This document shows, in pieces, positions 55,739 through 64,000 of a stretch of DNA of 64,000 bases. Numbering within the stretch: position 1 is the first letter of the stretch; every line of letters starts with the position of its first letter. A program made the position numbers and the translations under genes. The DNA is from Euclidia mi (lineage: Eukaryota > Arthropoda > Insecta > Lepidoptera > Erebidae), in contig OX123190.2 in assembly GCA_944739405.2 (NCBI GenBank), forward strand, positions 55,819,805 through 55,883,804, read 5' to 3'. The notes under the pieces were generated by a model. It saw only the letters and a program-made list of their open reading frames with translations, was not told the origin of the DNA and ran no database searches.

Positions 55739-58700
55739 GTGAGTACGTTTGTTTGCATTGATATTGCATGAGCTTGCACGGTGTAGGTGTTAATACTACT
55801 AGTTCCCGATATAGCGATACGTTCTCACATTATTTGCACAGTATCACAAACAGATTAACTAGTAACGCTTACGATAATTTTACAATAAATAAATCTGAAT
55901 CTGATGAATATAAAACAGTGACTGGGATAAATTTTATTTGGTACGTTTTGATAAGGAAACCTTTCTACAGAAATCAAATTGAGGATCGCGTCCCCCGAGA
56001 TCCAAAAGGAAAGTAAAAAACCTCGACATTCTCCGTTTCTTATTTTTTTAGCTTCGAAACAGCATTCCGTTTAAATTATAATGGCGTTAGTGCTACTGTT
56101 TGCATTCATAAATATTTCCTTAGTGTTTTGTCTTCGGTCGCGATTTTCTTTTAGCTAACATATATGCAATAGAGATGGTAATCGCGACTGACGTAACGGA
56201 ATAATAAAATGGCTTTCTAATTACGTTTTCCTTATAGCGATGTAAGTAGAGTCTTTCACTTTTATTGAGGGAGACATTTAAAAACTTTTATAAGGACTCA
56301 TAACGTATAGGTCGATAAATTACTTCAAAATTATATTATTATAATAGAAATGTTAAAAACAGTAAGTTAAGTGAACTTCAAAAATCTAAATCTAATATCA
56401 TAATATAAATTTAGTTACATAGAAACACTTTTTCTAAAATTTGGCTTCGACGGCCGGTTTCAATATTCGATCTATCCATGGATTTTAAAATTCGAGATTC
56501 GTGTTTGACATATTTTGTATGGAGCTTATGTCAAAACCGAATAAAAATCTCAAAAAAATGGATAGATCGAATATTGAATTCCGCAGTTAATCAAACAAGT
56601 TTTAGTTGCAAGTTAATTAAAATGGTAATTACACAAACACGTGTGCAACTAATAATATCGTTTTAGTTATCTGCATGACGTAGTTGTGTTAGCTTCTTTT
56701 TTATTTCAACATTTGCATGATATTGTACGTTTCTCCGTCACAGTACGTATCCGGGTCGATTGGATCAGTCGGCTTTCGGGAAATGAAGGTAATTTTTGAA
56801 GTCCTTTGTTCCTTGATACCTACTACACGTACAACTTGTAGATAGAGTTGTATTCTTCATACAGTGTCTTACACTGCGTGGTTTGGGTTCTAGTGTACTA
56901 ACATTGTTGTGTATCATAATTGGTGTAATTTGTAGCACCTAATGTGCTGGTAAATGTAGACAATTAGCCGAATACTAATTTGCACTAATGTAGCAGTAAA
57001 CCTCAAACGTAGATAATATATTAATTACTAACAATTAATCACATCACGTCTTATAAATCAGCAGAAACCATGTCTTTAAAATCTTGATCATTATTTTCCA
57101 TTTTTATCATATTTTACTTCAATCATACTGAGTTATATTAACTTTCTAACATACCATCGATGCAATAAAACGTGTACAAGTATAGTGCTAAATAATTGGT
57201 TGTTTAAGGATATTGGTTATAATAGTTGTCATCCCGTAGGGCTGGGCGTGATAGCGGCACCGGGCTCGGACAACGCACCCGGTGAACTGGGTAAACCGGT
57301 TGTTCTACCGAAGAATATTAGCGAAGACACCAAACTAGCCGTCCAAGAAGGTTGGAAAAAGAACGCGTTCAACCAATATGTTAGTGACCTGATATCCATT
57401 AGGAGAAAGCTGCCAGACCCAAGGGACGAATGGTAAGGAAACGGTATGAAATCCTTATATATCCCGTTAGATGAGATATAATGACAATACAGCTCAAGAG
57501 ATTTTGGGATTGCCGCACATATATCCTTTTTGTTTCTTATCACAATACTTCGGGTATTTATTTAGTATTAGTAAAGGAAAGGAAATGTTAATACCGACAT
57601 TTCATACTTATAAGCAGTTTCTCTGCTGTTCTGAAATTTATTCGACCAGCTAGCCATGTTGTCAGTAACAATAATAAAGCCCTTTTAAAGTTACTAAGAA
57701 ACATTATCAATATTAAATTGTATTTTTGTAATTTATATTAATGCATTTCCACAGGTGCAAACAGCCCGGAATATATTTAGAAGACCTACCGCAAACTTCA
57801 GTAGTGATTTGCTTCCACAATGAAGCGTGGTCGGTTTTACTCAGGACGGTGCATTCCGTACTCGATAGGTCGCCCGCACATCTCATTAAAGAGATTATCC
57901 TTGTCGACGACTTTTCCGATATGCGTACGTACTTACAAATGAGAAACAGAATCAAATCCACGAAATTGCAAACAGGGTAAAATAATATTATATAATTTTT
58001 TATTGTTTATTGTAGCGCACTTGATGCAGCAATTAGATGATTATATGTCATCTTTACCTAAAGTTAGGATAGTAAGAGCTACACGACGTGAGGGTCTCAT
58101 CAGGGCTCGACTTCTCGGCGCTCGATACGTCACGGCACCGGTCCTTACATATCTTGATAGCCATTGCGAGTGCACCGAAGGTAAAATTGTTTAATTAGTC
58201 TAACATAAATACTCTTTAACGAGCAGTCATTAACTTGAGCGATTTTATTTCAGGATGGCTCGAACCATTACTAGATAGAATTGCCCGTAATAAGACTACA
58301 GTAGTCTGTCCCGTAATTGACGTCATTGACGACAATACCCTCGAGTACCATTATAGAGATTCAACTTCAGTCAATGTTGGTGGTTTCGACTGGAATCTCC
58401 AGTTCAATTGGCACCCTGTACCTGCGAGGGAACGATCGAGACACCAACATACCGCGGAGCCTGTATGGTCTCCGACTATGGCTGGTGGTTTATTTGCAAT
58501 CGATAAGGAATTCTTTGAAAAACTAGGGACTTATGACAGTGGGTTTGACATTTGGGGTGGCGAAAATCTGGAACTTTCGTTTAAAACGTGGATGTGCGGT
58601 GGAACTCTCGAAATAGTTCCCTGCTCACATGTCGGTCACATATTCAGGAAACGTTCGCCATACAAGTGGCGAACAGGTGACAACGTGCTAAAGAAGAATT

Positions 58701-61055
58701 CTGTTCGATTAGCGGAGGTAAGCAATTTTACCAACACGAATTAAAATCAGATGCATTATTTCTTGACAAACTGGGTTATATATTATTTTTCTTTCGGTAT
58801 AGGTATGGCTTGACGATTATGCGAAGTATTATTACCAGCGGGTGGGTAATGAAAAGGGCGATTACGGTGATATCAGCGGACGAAAATCTTTGAGAGAGAA
58901 ATTGGGATGCAAATCGTTTGAGTGGTATTTGAAGAACATTTATCCCGAACTGTTTATTCCCGGCGAGTCCGTTGCTCATGGCGAGGTGCGTATACATGAC
59001 TTATTTAAACCGAAATACGTTTATTATGTCATTATGATAAAGTGAATTGTTATTCAAACTCATAATCATTAAAGTATTGCCAATATGTTTACGAAGTTAT
59101 TCTGTAAAACAATGAGTGCAAATTCATTCATATGGTGTTCTTCAAAATTATTATTTGTACAGATCCGAAATGTTGCCTTCCAAAAGATATGTTTGGACTC
59201 TCCAACTCGCAAGTCAGATCACCATAAGCCAGTCGGACTGTACCCGTGTCACCGTCAAGGAGGAAATCAGGTCTTCTGTCGATCTTATTTTGACCGACAG
59301 CGGCAGTACCAATTTGCAGTTTTAGATCAAAATTTTACAATATCTGTTTCGGTTCCGTTCAGTTCTCGATTATTGCACTATTTTTATGCACGTTGGACAG
59401 CATGGTTTTCTTTTATAGCACCCAAAGTTACTGTTTGCATTTGATTTTTTATAACACCGCTGATAGATTCGAAACTATGAGGTGTCAACTCACTGCCTCG
59501 ATGGTCCGACACTCCAAGACGACCTACAAGATGAAATCTTGCAGAACTAAAGATACACAAGTGCCACAGTATGGGGGGCAACCTGGTACTCCTTACACGT
59601 AAAAGGAGCTGTGTGACTTTGGGCTGGATTTGTTTATTTTTGGTTTTAGCGGTTTTCATTACATTTTGTGATTTCGAAATTCATAAGGAATGATTGTTGC
59701 ATTGTTGATCTTTAATGTTTTCATCTTCATTATCACAATATACCAAAGTCATCATTGGACTGATATCGCGTCTATAACACTAAATATATTTTCAAATACC
59801 TATGTTGAATGATGACTTTGGGCTAGCACGCTTGCTTTTGGCACGCCTTTTTAACTAATGGATGGCATCAGATCGCGAATGCTGAAACGGAAATGTGCCT
59901 CGACTCACCTGCGGGTCCTGACGACATGAAAAAACCAGTCAACGTTTGGCCATGTCACGGGGAATACGGAAACCAGGTTTGTCCAAAGGCCGCCAAATTG
60001 ATAATTTCCAATGTTTTCGCTTTCTTCAGTAGTTGGGTGTTGGTTTTCATTATCATTTGTATTGTTGGTAAGTTTGATACCTGTAGCAGCTTCTCTTGAA
60101 TAAACGAACGGAATTAACATTATCTATGCACTGTATGACGGACTAATCGAAACCACATTTGTGTGTGTATTTTTCATATGTTACACGAATGTTCTACATA
60201 CTTCCAATTCATAAATTTGCTGTACTAATGCGATATATTTTAACAGATTGTATGTATTTGTATTTAATTCGTAAATATCACATAATCTTCATTAGCGATG
60301 TATGTGGACACTGGATTGACCCAAGCGTCTTTGAGGACTATTGGCCCATTACTATTTTAGTAAGGGTGTAATGAGAAGTAGTCTAGATTCCAGTGAGTTA
60401 CTTTATTACTCTTTCAATTATGGTACTGCCGCTAGGTAAACTATAATTTTAAATGCTTTTTGATACTTATGGGTGTTTTGTAGTAAAATAATGTTTACTG
60501 ATAGTGCGTTTTTACTTTTTTGTTGAGTATATATTTTTTAAATAAGTAAATCATCGGACTCATAAGTATTAATAAGCTTAGTTCGTAAGTTATACATTCT
60601 TTTAATGCCTTAATTAATTTTTAAATCATCGTTATACTGATCTTTCTTATGATTGTTATGCTGCATCTATGTATTATTTATATAGATGGTTTTGGTTAAT
60701 CGGGAAATTCGGGTTTATTATAATATTATATTCATTTTAACAGTTATTATATTTAAATTATTTTGTACACGATGAAAAAAGTCATTAATAATATTATTAT
60801 GTACAGAATTATATAAAGTATTGTGTCTAATTCAAGTGATTGATTTTCTAAATTCAGTTAAATTAACTAATAATTTGTGATTTGATTACTATAACAAATA
60901 ATAATCTGACGTAACAACATTCTCAGTACTGGATGTACTCCAAGAATGGAGAAATTCGCCGTGATGAGACTTGTTTGGACTACTCCGGGCAAAGCGTGGT
61001 TTTGAACCCGTGCCATGGAGCTAAAGGAAATCAACTGTGGCTGTATGATTCCAAG
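55504..61055 (+). CDS. Pgant9: Polypeptide N-acetylgalactosaminyltransferase, Pgant9-like (3' end outside window)
   Basis: A GT27 enzyme that transfers GalNAc from UDP-GalNAc to Ser/Thr of secreted proteins in the Golgi, starting mucin-type O-glycans. About 549 residues are visible across eight exon positions joined by GT-AG introns in consistent phases. The ATG at 55504 has a good insect context (CAAATGA) and no in-frame ATG upstream. Residues 13-32 (LILKAVLILTAIWFMVALLT) form the type II membrane anchor, and a Pro/Lys-rich stem follows. The catalytic domain has SVVICFHNEAWS, ILVDDFSD, the DSH metal motif (247-249), MAGGLFAID (331-338), WGGEN (355-359) and metal-binding His383 (HVGHIFR). A ricin-type lectin begins near 471. 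The lectin alpha repeat is encoded by alternative exons, basic or acidic, as known for Drosophila Pgant9; this is the reason for the symbol, and another GALNT paralogue remains possible. The last lectin repeat and the stop codon must lie beyond the window or in unrecognised sequence. Confidence 0.9.
55971..56012 (+). other. Candidate 42-nt cassette exon in Pgant intron 1
   Basis: CTTTCTACAG precedes 42 nt that end before GTAAAA. The length is divisible by three, so inclusion would keep the frame between exons 1 and 2. The peptide in that frame is E-IKLRIASPEIQKE-R; another frame reads NQIEDRVPRDPKGK. No independent support. Confidence 0.2.
57240..57432 (+). CDS. Pgant9: Pgant exon 2: stem to start of catalytic domain
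   Basis: Acceptor CCCGTAG; donor GAATG|GTAAGG. It encodes LGVIAAPGSDNAPGELGKPV to LISIRRKLPDPRDEW. Entry phase 1 and exit phase 2 agree with the neighbours (Trp143 is split). Confidence 0.9.
57755..57924 (+). CDS. Pgant9: Pgant exon 3: catalytic subdomain A
   Basis: Acceptor TTTCCACAG; donor GATATGC|GTACGT. It encodes CKQPGIYLEDLPQTSVVICF, HNEAWSVLLRTVHSVLDRS and EIILVDDFSDM, the nucleotide-binding half of the GT-A fold. Confidence 0.92.
58016..58180 (+). CDS. Pgant9: Pgant exon 4: DSH motif
   Basis: After a 91-nt intron. Acceptor TTTATTGTAG; donor CCGAAG|GTAAAA. It encodes HLMQQLDDYMSSL...GLIRARLLGARYV and TYLDSHCECTEG, including the Asp-Ser-His Mn2+ site. Confidence 0.92.
58254..58717 (+). 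CDS. Pgant9: Pgant exon 5: Gal/GalNAc-T motif
   Basis: The longest exon (464 nt), after a 73-nt intron. Acceptor TTATTTCAG; donor GCGGAG|GTAAGC. It encodes WLEPLLDRIARNKTTVVCPV, MAGGLFAIDKEFFEKLGTYD, DIWGGENLELSFKTWMCGG and CSHVGHIFRKRSPYKW. All family-defining residues are present. Confidence 0.93.
58803..58985 (+). CDS. Pgant9: Pgant exon 6: end of catalytic domain
   Basis: Acceptor TTCGGTATAG; donor GGCGAG|GTGCGT. Exactly 61 codons: VWLDDYAKYYYQRVGNEKGD, GDISGRKSLREKLGCKSFEW and YLKNIYPELFIPGESVAHGE. It enters and exits in phase 0, which makes the following lectin exons freely exchangeable. Confidence 0.92.
59163..59270 (+). CDS. Pgant9: Pgant exon 7a: lectin alpha repeat, basic version
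   Basis: 36 codons, phase 0 at both ends. Acceptor ATTTGTACAG; donor CAG|GTCTTC (weak at +3). It encodes IRNVAFQKICLDSPTRKSDH then HKPVGLYPCHRQGGNQ; the loop after CLDSP is basic. It joins in frame to the YWM of exon 8 and is an alternative to exon 7b. Confidence 0.8.
59467..59585 (+). pseudogene. Pgant exon 7c: dead third copy of the lectin exon
   Basis: An acceptor CGCTGATAG with an upstream pyrimidine tract is followed by IRNYEVSTHCLDGPTLQDDL. A TAA then lies in frame (codon 28). In another frame KCHSMGGNL precedes CTG|GTACTC, exactly where 7a and 7b have GNQ|GT. The length of 119 nt is not a multiple of three. The position, splice sites and CLDGPT/CH..GGN motifs show a duplicate that has lost coding capacity. 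Confidence 0.6.
59872..59976 (+). CDS. Pgant9: Pgant exon 7b: lectin alpha repeat, acidic version
   Basis: 35 codons, phase 0 at both ends. Branch-like TAACTAAT lies about 20 nt before the acceptor GGCATCAG; donor CAG|GTTTGT. It encodes IANAETEMCLDSPAGPDDMK then KPVNVWPCHGEYGNQ; the loop after CLDSP has two Asp. It replaces exon 7a, and including both would duplicate the alpha repeat. Confidence 0.8.
60927..61055 (+). CDS. Pgant9: Pgant exon 8: lectin beta repeat
   Basis: 43 codons, phase 0. Acceptor CATTCTCAG; donor CCAAG|GTAAGT. It encodes YWMYSKNGEIRRDETCLDYS then VVLNPCHGAKGNQLWLYDSK. It completes the QxW of the alpha repeat (GNQ|YW) and carries its own CLD and QLW. No gamma-repeat exon was found downstream within the window. 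Confidence 0.88.
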
Positions 61056-61486
61056 GTAAGTTGTCTGCCACCACTGTTTCATTATTCCTAGGATATTCCG
61101 ATACTATAGAGTGAATGACTTCTTAAACCTTTGATTTTTTTCGAAAGAACACTGGTCATTGTCCATACATGCCAAAACCTGATTACCAAATCACGCGACC
61201 ATGAAAGATGTATGCGTGAATTGGTTAATCTACAGGCTATCAATCTAATACTGAAAAGGAAATATTTTTAGAAAGCAGAGTAACATAGCAAAATAGAAGT
61301 TTGAATTTGTATTTTTTAAGGTTATGATTCATGTTATGTGTAGCTCTAACAACCAGATTTGCTTGCTATTTCAATTAAATCTAGCTATATATTATCTACT
61401 TTTACTTTTGTTTATACACATCGGTTTTTTTATTACCTACAATAAAAAAACTGATCTGTATAAACACAAGTTACTACTACTATTAG

Positions 61487-61760
61487 GTATTGAAATTAAA
61501 CTACAGTTTACGGATTTTATCGCGTTATATTACTTTCACTGGTTATTTGTAGTTACATTTAAACCGAAAGATCTAGAAACTACATTTTTATAACTAGCCG
61601 ACGTTTCGAATTCTTTACAGGATTCATGTTCACGGCAGACTGAGGTGATATTTGTCTTTGTCTTGAATTTCTAAGTTATCTCAAAGTACCCGAACATTTT
61701 TCAACTATTGGTGTTACTATCTACGCAGAATGTGCTCACTGTGTCTAGATAGTAACACCA
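61487..61760 (-). mobile_element. Penelope-like element 3'-terminal fragment
   Basis: TTGAAATTAAACTACAGTTT, CGGATTTTATCGCG, TTTCGAATTCTTTACAG and CATGTTCACGGCAGACTGAG match the terminal region of the Penelope copies at 26911 and 27720. Homology ends after GTTACTATCTACGCAGAATG in a snapback palindrome. It lies in the presumed intron 3' of Pgant exon 8. Confidence 0.8.
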
Positions 61761-61799
61761 TCGTCGTGTGGTGATTCACGTAATCACCACACGACGATG
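61709..61799. repeat. Two overlapping perfect hairpins
   Basis: Hairpin 1: 61709-61723 against 61746-61760, 15 bp perfect. Hairpin 2: 61759-61776 against 61782-61799, 18 bp perfect with a 5-nt loop (CACGT). They overlap by two bases at the truncation point of the Penelope fragment. Confidence 0.9.
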
Positions 61800-63182
61800 T
61801 CGCTGTTTGCAAAATTATTGTAAATCTTGACATTAATTGATTATTATTTTGAGGAAATCTGAAATAAGTATTTTAATTTATTTTTATTATATTCATAACA
61901 ACGACATTTGGATAGGGAACATAAAAGTAAATCATATTTATTTGTTAAAACAGTATGGAAGATGTGCAACCTTTGTCAGTCAAGTTACAAATCAATATTT
62001 TCTTATCGATATGATTTGACATTACGTCAATCCCTATGAAATTTTGGATAGAAATAGTAAAAATTCACGTATTTTTTCACGTTTTTTTTCTTAAATCTAT
62101 TTTTTTTTGCATTCAGAATATAAATATAATAAAATGTGATATTATAACGTATCCGTTTGTGCATATATTTCTTTTCAGAGTTGTAAAATATTGCAATATG
62201 AACATAAAATCTTTCAACGGTACTTACGTATGAAATGAGTAATTCTGGAGATTTTCTCTCTTACACGAGTTACATCCGGGTACTGCACACGTTACCATAC
62301 TTGTTTTTGTATGTATAATACCTGTATTTCACTAATAAACACGTTATTTTGGAAGAGTAAGCAAGTTTTGTACCGTTCACAATTAACGTTGGGCCAATAC
62401 AGGCCAATAGCGTGTACGTGAATGGTCTCGCCTATCTATCTCGCTCTGACATACTAGTTTTTATATTCTTTCTCTTTCGCATCACCGATCTATACGTTAG
62501 TATATAATAAATCTATGGTTACAACAATACTCTGCCATACCTAATCTATTATTATCAATTAAAATATATACATAATATTGCTTTCTACATATTATGTGTC
62601 TACATTTTATTTTTCCGCGTATCAAAGTATTGTCGTGACTTCCTCTTAGATTGTATCCATTAAAATCAATATTTTCACTCGCCACTTCAATCCTATACCC
62701 CCCATGAAATCTAACATGTTCCCCAAAGCAAAGAGCTCTGTATTCATTGCCATAGTACGAACGTACTTGTGTTATCTGATAAGAAGGACTAAGGAAGGAC
62801 TGCGCGGTGCCGCGGTAAAACTAAAATGTAAACAAACGCGGTTTGACAGTAGTCGTATTAAAATACGTTTCGTTTTATGAAATAGTTCAAATTGTAAAAA
62901 TGTTCAATCATTAAAACCTTTTTTGAAGCAATCATTGATATATATTTTATTACTTAACAAACACTGATTATGATACAAAATCACCGTATTATCGTGTGAA
63001 GACAAAACTAAGAAATTCCAGATTTAAAAAAAAATATTCTGTGTAAAATGAAACACACGTCACAGATTATGTCAGAAACGATTTGGATGTTTCGTTCCAA
63101 GTAAATGAAATATAGAAAAAAAAGGACTTTTTTGATATTTAATTATTAAAATAATCCGGTGTCGATAAAAAATTATAATGCC
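61800..63182. other. No supported exon; probable intron or downstream DNA
   Basis: AT-rich. 62390-62520 (GGGCCAATACAGGCC, TCTATCTCGCTCTGACATAC, TTCTTTCTCTTTCGCATC) looks like a dispersed repeat. I searched for the missing third lectin repeat (a CL-x-QQW-type exon) and saw none. Confidence 0.35.
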
Positions 63183-63526
63183 TGGTAGCGCCATCTACCT
63201 TCCTATCGATAACTAATTACATCGACGTCAATCGTTCCACGCTTGCTTGTCCAATGCGAGCGATCCTTTTGTCTCCTGCGCTCCCCTCCCAATGCACGCC
63301 TACAGAACAGTCTAGAATAATCCGTGTCGCGACGAACGCATGTGCCGCACCGCTGTAATTTTACCGCTCCCGCTTTATACCAAAAACTCAACAAACCGCC
63401 CGCGAGTGAAGTGATTTGTGTAGTTCTGGGTTGGATTCAGGCGGAGTGATCAGCGTACAGCCCGACTCCTCGAAAATACCAGGACGAAGACACCAGGGGG
63501 CCGCCATTTGTCAAGGTAAGGCGTGT
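63183..63526 (-). repeat. Second copy of the dispersed repeat at 31684
   Basis: Inverted relative to 31684-32011. It shares TGGTAGCGCCATCTACC, GTCAATCGTTCCACGCTTGC, TCTAGAATAATCCGTGTCGC and TTTACCGCTCCCGC followed by TTTATACCAAAAACTCAAC. It has an additional GC-rich part (63420-63510) that is less similar. The edge GGTAGATGGCGCTACCA is preserved in both. Confidence 0.7.
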
Positions 63527-64000
63527 CCTTAGAATATACCCACTCACAATCCTCTTCCCTTATCCTTTCTAGGCGAGCAAAACTCGCCCTAATACAGTCC
63601 ACAATATTAATCCTTCTTCAAATCGCCTAGAATATTCGGTTCGCCGAAACAATGCCCATAATTTTAACATTAATACCAATTTTTTGAGCGAACAATCATT
63701 GATGGTCGTTTCGAAATTTATTCAGGTCATAAATGGCCATTGTTCTTTATTGTCCTTATGTCTTAGAGTTCGAACGGTCTCAAGAACACCCTGTTTTTAG
63801 ATATTTAAGAGTGTAAATTGCTCACACACTTATATCATAGATAAACCTTAAAAAATATTCTTATATTTTTTACTATCAGCGACATTTCAATATATGTAGA
63901 AATATACCTGTTAGTTATTTTATCGCCATTTGTCAGTGGATGTAAAGAAATATTTCCATTTGCATTCAGTGTATTCAAAGCTATCGTTGAAATTATTTAT
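63527..64000. other. No supported gene
   Basis: AT-rich sequence up to the window edge with no coding or structural signal. Confidence 0.3.

Noticed and set aside
55768..56016. 82-codon frame downstream of Pgant exon 1
   Set aside because: It lies in intron 1 after the donor and does not fit the exon phases as a whole. Only its last 42 nt could be a phase-neutral cassette exon.
1..64000. CRISPR arrays, operons or bacterial mobile elements
   Set aside because: Introns, LINEs, Penelope and SINEs show a metazoan genome. Direct repeats found are transposon modules, not spaced CRISPR repeats.

Overview
This is eukaryotic, AT-rich, repeat-dense DNA from an insect, most likely a moth or butterfly (Lepidoptera). 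The evidence is: short interspersed repeats that I recognise as typical of lepidopteran genomes (15285-15575, 23414-23575, 47895-47990); non-LTR, Penelope, piggyBac, Mutator-like and Helitron remnants; and one host gene with short, canonical GT-AG introns. The species cannot be named from the sequence. All similarity statements come from reading translations and comparing segments by eye; no alignment was run.

Layout. 1-3160: R4/Dong-type LINE with a restriction-like endonuclease, plus strand, cut by the window edge. 3172-7210: nearly complete APE-type LINE, minus strand, tail to tail with the first. 7554-8104: 166-bp inverted arms around a Penelope fragment. 8400-13600: decayed LINE whose ORF1 carries an SGNH-esterase-like domain; a 5'-truncated relative lies at 17878-18346. 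16166-17748: piggyBac-like element with TTAA ends. 18361-22610: another LINE with an FP-type ORF1. 25107-33335: Mutator-like (MULE) transposon with long composite inverted arms, interrupted by a Penelope-like element (26911-29577, 14-bp target duplication). 34389-34756: tRNA-derived SINE with a 13-bp target duplication. 40751-42510: second foldback element. 43335-50011: MITEs and SINE pieces. 52090-53823: a possible orphan exon and two Helitron helicase fragments. The stretches between, especially 34.8-40.4 kb and 44.4-47.4 kb, hold no gene that I can support.

The one convincing host gene is at 55504-61055 (plus strand), running off the right edge: a polypeptide N-acetylgalactosaminyltransferase. 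It is a type II Golgi enzyme with a DSH metal motif, a WGGEN motif and a C-terminal ricin-type lectin. Eight exon positions can be placed with consistent phases. The lectin alpha-repeat exon exists in two intact, mutually substitutable versions, one basic (59163-59270) and one acidic (59872-59976), with a third, broken version between them. A basic/acidic lectin exon pair is what is known for Drosophila Pgant9, so this is probably its orthologue.

The most unusual features are the triplicated lectin exon, the MULE with composite arms that include the transposase start, a degenerate hammerhead-like motif repeated in the Penelope copies, the R4/Dong element sitting in the microsatellite tail of another LINE, and a series of perfect or near-perfect palindromes inside transposon sequence that look like template-switch scars.
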